A stretch of 8,443 nucleotides of DNA from CAZFVY01 sp964522665 (GTDB taxonomy: Bacteria > Verrucomicrobiota > Verrucomicrobiia > Limisphaerales > CAZFVY01), in NCBI GenBank assembly GCA_964522665.1, contig CAZFVY010000171.1, positions 1 through 8,443 on the forward strand, in the 5' to 3' direction. Position numbers and translations under genes: made by a program. Positions 5,771-8,443 of this stretch are shown in pieces. Under the pieces are notes generated by a model. It had not been told where the DNA came from, did not search any database, and saw nothing but the letters and a program-made list of their open reading frames with translations. Numbering within the stretch: position 1 is the first letter of the stretch; each line of letters starts with the position of its first letter.

Positions 5771-7183
5771 TTAAACGTCGTAATACAGGAAAAACTCGTA
5801 CGGATGGGTGCGGATGCGCAAGGCGTCGTGCTCCTTGCGCTTGTGGCTGAACCACATCTCCAAAAAGTCGCCGGTGAAAACGTCGCCTTTAAGGAGAAAT
5901 TCGTGATCTTTTTCCAGGCAATCGAGCGCTTCACCCAGGCTTCCGGCCACATTGGGGACCTTTTTCAATTCCTCGGGTGGCAATTCGTAAATGTTTTTGT
6001 CCAGCGGCTCACCGGGCGAGATTTTGTTCTGAATCCCGTCCAAGCCGGCCATGAGCATCGCCGCGAACGCGAGGTAAGGATTGGCGGCGGGGTCCGGGGG
6101 GCGGTACTCGATGCGCTTGGCTTTCGGGTTCTCGCTGTAGGTCGGGATGCGGATCGCGGCGCTGCGGTTGCGGGAACTGTAGGCGAGGTTCACCGGCGCT
6201 TCGTAGCCGGGCACGAGGCGCTTGTAGGAGTTCGTGGTCGGATTGCAGATGGCGCAGAGCGCGCGGGCGTGCTTGAGCAAGCCGCCAATATAATAGAGCG
6301 CCATTTCGCTCAAACCGGCGTATTCCTTGCCGGCGAAGAGCGGCTTGTTCTTTTTCCACAACGATTGATGGGTGTGCATCCCGGAGCCGTTATCGCCGAA
6401 AAGCGGTTTGGGCATGAAGGTCGCCGTCTTGCCGTGCCGCTTGGCGACGTTTTTGACGACGTATTTGTAAACCATCATCGCGTCCGCGGAACGCACCAGG
6501 GTGTCGAAGCGGTAGTCGATTTCCGCCTGGCCGGCGGTCGCGACCTCGTGGTGCTGCCGCTCGATCTTCACGCCCAGCGATTCCATCACCAGGCACATCT
6601 CGGTGCGAATATCCTGTTGCGAGTCGGCGGGCGCGACCGGGAAGTAACCCTCCTTGTGCCGGATTTTGTTGCCGAGGTTGGGCATTTCGTCGCGGCCGGT
6701 GTTCCAGACGCCTTCGCTCGATTCGACGCTGTAAAACGTGCCGTTGCTCTTGTGATCGAACCGCACGTCATCGAAAATGAAGAATTCCGCCTCCGGTCCG
6801 AAGACGGCGGAGTCGGCCAAGCCGGTCCCGGCCAGGTATTGTTCCGCGCGTTGGGCGATGCCGCGCGGGTCGCGATTGTAGGCGGCGCGGGTGCCGGTCT
6901 CGGCGATGGTGCAGGTCAAACTCAGGGTCGTCGCGGCGCAGAAGGGATCGATGAACGCGGTGGCCGGGTCAGGCATGGCCAGCATGTCGCTGGCTTCGAT
7001 GCTTTTCCAGCCGCGGATCGAGGAACCGTCGAAGCCGAATCCTTCCGTGAAGGAATCCTCGCTCAGTTCACTGATCGGACAACTGAAATGCTGCCAGGTT
7101 CCAAAGGTGTCCACAAACTTGATGTCCACCATTTTGGCGCCGTTTTTCTTGGCCAGTTCAAGTACGCTTTTGGGTGTGCTCAT
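5771..7183 (-). CDS. glnA: Glutamine synthetase, type I (GSI)
   Basis: Makes glutamine from glutamate, ammonia and ATP in the cytoplasm as a dodecamer, and is the main entry for ammonia under nitrogen limitation. At 470 aa it has the normal GSI length. Conserved elements in order: the Asp-containing loop FDGSSIRGW (51-59) of the beta-grasp domain, metal ligands Glu131 and Glu133 in FGPEAEFF, Glu214 and Glu221 around the HHEVATAGQAEID block, the ATP-site signature with His270 in NGSGMHTHQS, Arg322 and Glu328 in KRLVPGYEAP, Arg340 and Arg345, and Glu359 in RIEYRPPD. Tyr399 in KNIYELPPEE matches the adenylylated Tyr of GSI-beta enzymes, so activity is probably controlled by an adenylyltransferase under P-II. 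glnB lies 82 bp upstream on the same strand and is probably co-transcribed. A GTTAG-N9-CTAAC inverted repeat lies just upstream of the start (7192-7210). No clear ribosome binding site is seen. Confidence 0.98.
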   Translation of the reverse strand: MSTPKSVLELAKKNGAKMVDIKFVDTFGTWQHFSCPISELSEDSFTEGFGFDGSSIRGWKSIEASDMLAMPDPATAFIDPFCAATTLSLTCTIAETGTRAAYNRDPRGIAQRAEQYLAGTGLADSAVFGPEAEFFIFDDVRFDHKSNGTFYSVESSEGVWNTGRDEMPNLGNKIRHKEGYFPVAPADSQQDIRTEMCLVMESLGVKIERQHHEVATAGQAEIDYRFDTLVRSADAMMVYKYVVKNVAKRHGKTATFMPKPLFGDNGSGMHTHQSLWKKNKPLFAGKEYAGLSEMALYYIGGLLKHARALCAICNPTTNSYKRLVPGYEAPVNLAYSSRNRSAAIRIPTYSENPKAKRIEYRPPDPAANPYLAFAAMLMAGLDGIQNKISPGEPLDKNIYELPPEELKKVPNVAGSLGEALDCLEKDHEFLLKGDVFTGDFLEMWFSHKRKEHDALRIRTHPYEFFLYYDV

Positions 7184-7265
7184 GGGATTTGGTTAGATAC
7201 GCCAGCTAACTCGGTTTTTCCAATTGACCACGCTTCTCCAACTCCCGCGAGCGGGCGGAGAAAAT

Positions 7266-7604
7266 TCAAACTGCGTTTTGTCCCGTTTCGCCCGTGCGAA
7301 TGCGGATGGCATTTTCGATCGGCGAGATGAAAATCTTCCCGTCGCCAATCTTCCCGGTCTTCGCCGCCTTGGCAATCGCATCCACCGCGCCCGCCACCAG
7401 CGGGTCCGGCAAGACGATCTCGATCTTGATCTTCGGCAAAAAATCGACCGTGTACTCGCTGCCGCGGTAAATCTCGGTGTGACCCTTCTGGCGGCCAAAA
7501 CCCTTCACTTCGACAATGGTCATCCCCTCGACGCCGATGCCGGTAAGGGCTTCTTTCACGTCCTCCAGTTTAAAAGGTTTAATGATCGCCTCGATTTTCT
7601 TCAT
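7266..7604 (-). CDS. glnB: Nitrogen regulatory protein P-II
   Basis: A trimeric cytoplasmic signal protein that binds ATP/ADP and 2-oxoglutarate and reports nitrogen state to glutamine synthetase adenylyltransferase, regulators or an ammonium transporter. From ATG 7604 it has exactly 112 residues, the family's standard length, beginning MKKIEAIIKPFKLEDVK. The T-loop holds Tyr51 in YRGSEYTVDF, the uridylylation site, and the preceding Gly-rich GFGRQKGH (35-42). The B-loop is TGKIGDGK (83-90), and Arg101 and Arg103 close the nucleotide site. A longer reading from TTG 7625 is possible but adds seven residues before the conserved start and overlaps the predicted -10 region, so it is rejected. The linked gene is glnA rather than amtB, which favours the glnB over the glnK name, though the two cannot be told apart by sequence alone. 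Confidence 0.95.
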   Translation of the reverse strand: MKKIEAIIKPFKLEDVKEALTGIGVEGMTIVEVKGFGRQKGHTEIYRGSEYTVDFLPKIKIEIVLPDPLVAGAVDAIAKAAKTGKIGDGKIFISPIENAIRIRTGETGQNAV

Positions 7605-7625
7605 GGTGTCTTGTTCAGAAGGCAA

Positions 7626-7653
7626 ATTCTAGCGCTCATCCGATGGGTGTAAA
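7626..7653 (-). promoter_or_regulatory. Sigma70-type promoter for glnB-glnA
   Basis: On the minus strand TTTACA (7653-7648) and TAGAAT (7631-7626) are separated by 16 bp, and each matches the sigma70 consensus at five of six positions. Transcription would start near 7619, giving a leader of about 15 nt before the glnB ATG at 7604. I see no GG-N10-GC pair typical of sigma54 promoters at this place. Confidence 0.55.
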
Positions 7654-8061
7654 CATGATTTTGGCCCGGAGCCTTTTTTTTCGCGCCCGCCTTGGGATTC
7701 CCGTTGTAAAAACCGGCATCGAGGTTCGCGAATCCGCCACCGCCACGCTGATTCGCCAGCGCGTTCGCGGGCGTTTCGTGACGCCGCCTGGCCGGTTGGG
7801 GCGAGAAAATGGCGAACCGTCGCCGCAATCGCTTCTTTTTTCCTCTGGAACCGCGCCGCCGCCGAGCGCCGCAAAAGAAAATCGCAGCCTTCCGAGGCCG
7901 CCAAAACATGCTGAATCCACTGCGCTAAAATTCTCGGAGTGGAGATGTAACCGCTTGCGTACCAGTAGCGTGCCGACGTTCCGGACCACGCGCGCGGGGG
8001 CCACATATATCGGACATTCGGCTATGATAAATAAGCTTAACTTATACATCATTTTCCTTCG
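7654..8061. other. Gene-free region between glnB promoter and the small RNA unit
   Basis: About 400 bp in which no gene can be supported. Open frames exist on both strands, but their translations are Arg/Pro/Ser/Cys-rich, show no recognisable domain and overlap each other, as expected by chance in GC-rich DNA. The left part is GC-rich with a run of eight T residues at 7673-7680. The last 60 bp (about 8003-8060) turn sharply A+T-rich and include the inverted repeat ATAAG-CTTAA-CTTAT, which may be an upstream element of the promoter at 8062. Confidence 0.5.
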
Positions 8062-8090
8062 TTGACAGGGGCGCTAATGCATGGCTTAGT
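8062..8090 (+). promoter_or_regulatory. Strong promoter of the small RNA
   Basis: A perfect -35 TTGACA (8062-8067) is followed after exactly 17 bp by CTTAGT (8085-8090), preceded by TG-N to give an extended -10 (8082-8084). The -10 hexamer itself is only fair (three of six), which the extended element and perfect -35 compensate. A+T-rich DNA lies directly upstream. The predicted start is near 8097, where the terminal stem of the structured RNA begins, and no protein start codon with a reading frame of note follows before the terminator at 8235. Confidence 0.6.
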
Positions 8091-8096
8091 AGCCGT

Positions 8097-8280
8097 GGAT
8101 TACGCAACGAGATTTCGGGCGAAAGACGTTGCTACTGTTCTTTGAAGCCCAATAAGATTTCGCTCACGGCGAGGTACAAGCCGAGAGCGGAAATTCCCAC
8201 GTAATCCCACTGATGTACTGATCCTGAACATTCCCCGGGTCCTATGAGTCACCCCCTGACTTGAGGACCCGGTTTTTTTT
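8097..8280 (+). ncRNA. Structured small RNA of unknown family (about 184 nt)
   Basis: A free-standing transcription unit: promoter at 8062, terminator at 8235-8280 and no gene inside. The first bases GGATTACG (8097-8104) pair perfectly with CGTAATCC (8200-8207), closing a multi-branch domain. Hairpin 1 pairs GCAACG (8104-8109) with CGTTGC (8127-8132), has an AGA/GA internal loop, and ends in TTTC-GGGC-GAAA (8113-8124). Its GGGC loop can pair with GCCC in the linker (8147-8150), a possible pseudoknot. Hairpin 2 pairs 8158-8165 with 8185-8192, one G-U included, then 8167-8170 with 8180-8183 under a 9-nt loop. The size and stand-alone promoter resemble 6S RNA, but the branched fold is not the single 6S rod, so the family stays open. 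A riboswitch with its expression platform is the alternative. Confidence 0.6.
8235..8280 (+). terminator. Intrinsic terminator of the small RNA
   Basis: CCGGGTCCT (8235-8243) pairs perfectly with AGGACCCGG (8264-8272), nine base pairs, and the stem continues above an internal loop with AGTCA and TGACT around a short C-rich loop. Eight T residues follow immediately (8273-8280). It is a strong + strand intrinsic terminator although no protein gene precedes it, which is the main argument for a non-coding transcript. Confidence 0.9.
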
Positions 8281-8443
8281 GCCAAAATGCCGCCGGAGAC
8301 GACGTCGAGCCTCCCGGCTCGGTAAGTTTAACGTTCGGCCATGAATGGGTGTGAGACAGAGTTCTTCTGCCGACCGGAATCGCCAGCCCCGGCAGGAATT
8401 CGTTCTCTGGGAAACGAGGCGCCCGGGAGCGCCAACCGCCAGA
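8281..8443. other. Right-edge region rich in inverted repeats; possible start of an unseen gene
   Basis: No gene can be assigned. Inverted repeats are dense: CGAGCC-TCCC-GGCTCG (8306-8321); a 12-bp interrupted stem of 8359-8364 and 8367-8372 with 8390-8395 and 8396-8401; and GGCGC (8418-8422) with GCGCC (8429-8433). Two + strand frames stay open to the edge, from ATG 8341 (34 codons) and from ATG 8345 (33 codons). Neither has a ribosome binding site, and both have similar third-position GC content, so they cannot be told from chance. The segment may be the 5' part of another structured RNA or the leader of a gene beyond the window. Confidence 0.35.

Noticed and set aside
5804..7330. 508-aa open frame on the + strand opposite glnA
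   Set aside because: It is antisense to a full-length glutamine synthetase and shows no domain of its own.
7661..7680. GGC-CCGGA-GCC followed by eight T residues, as a possible + strand terminator
   Set aside because: Only three base pairs can form, and there is no + strand gene or promoter ahead of it.
7629..8065. Three overlapping open frames upstream of glnB (140 aa on the + strand, 138 and 125 aa on the minus strand)
   Set aside because: They overlap each other on both strands, have Arg/Pro/Cys-rich translations with no domain, and cover the glnB promoter. Chance frames in GC-rich DNA explain them.

Overview
The window looks like a GC-rich bacterial chromosome. It carries five confidently identified protein genes around a dnaA locus. 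The best guess for the host is Verrucomicrobiota or another PVC-group bacterium. The reasons are weak Shine-Dalgarno signals on most genes, dnaA not followed by dnaN, and the style of the DnaA domain IV helix. No 16S or marker phylogeny is available here, so the assignment is tentative.

Layout from left to right. Positions 1-204 hold no convincing gene, only potential RNA hairpins. Positions 208-2778 (+ strand) hold two genes 36 bp apart: a Rieske non-heme iron oxygenase alpha subunit of the glycine betaine/carnitine monooxygenase type, and an FAD-dependent DAO-family oxidoreductase resembling the FAD half of dimethylglycine/sarcosine dehydrogenases. Together they suggest oxidative N-demethylation of a methylated amine. 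The electron-supplying reductase is not in the window. A hairpin at 2823-2854 separates this pair from a convergent block on the minus strand.

The minus-strand block, read right to left, is glnB (P-II), glnA (type I glutamine synthetase with an adenylylatable Tyr), a strong intrinsic terminator (5722-5750), a 340-bp DnaA-box-containing spacer that is a candidate oriC or dnaA control region, dnaA, and an ABC-2 type transporter ATPase (COG4586 type) without its permeases. glnB and glnA form a nitrogen-assimilation unit: P-II senses 2-oxoglutarate and glutamine state and normally controls glutamine synthetase activity. A good sigma70-like promoter lies directly upstream of glnB.

The right end (about 7654-8443) has no convincing protein gene. 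It holds the most novel-looking object in the window: a free-standing + strand transcription unit with a perfect TTGACA -35, an extended -10, about 184 nt of highly structured RNA (8097-8280) and a strong intrinsic terminator. This is a small non-coding RNA of unknown family. 6S RNA is one candidate because of its size, but I cannot confirm it. The last 160 bp are also rich in inverted repeats.
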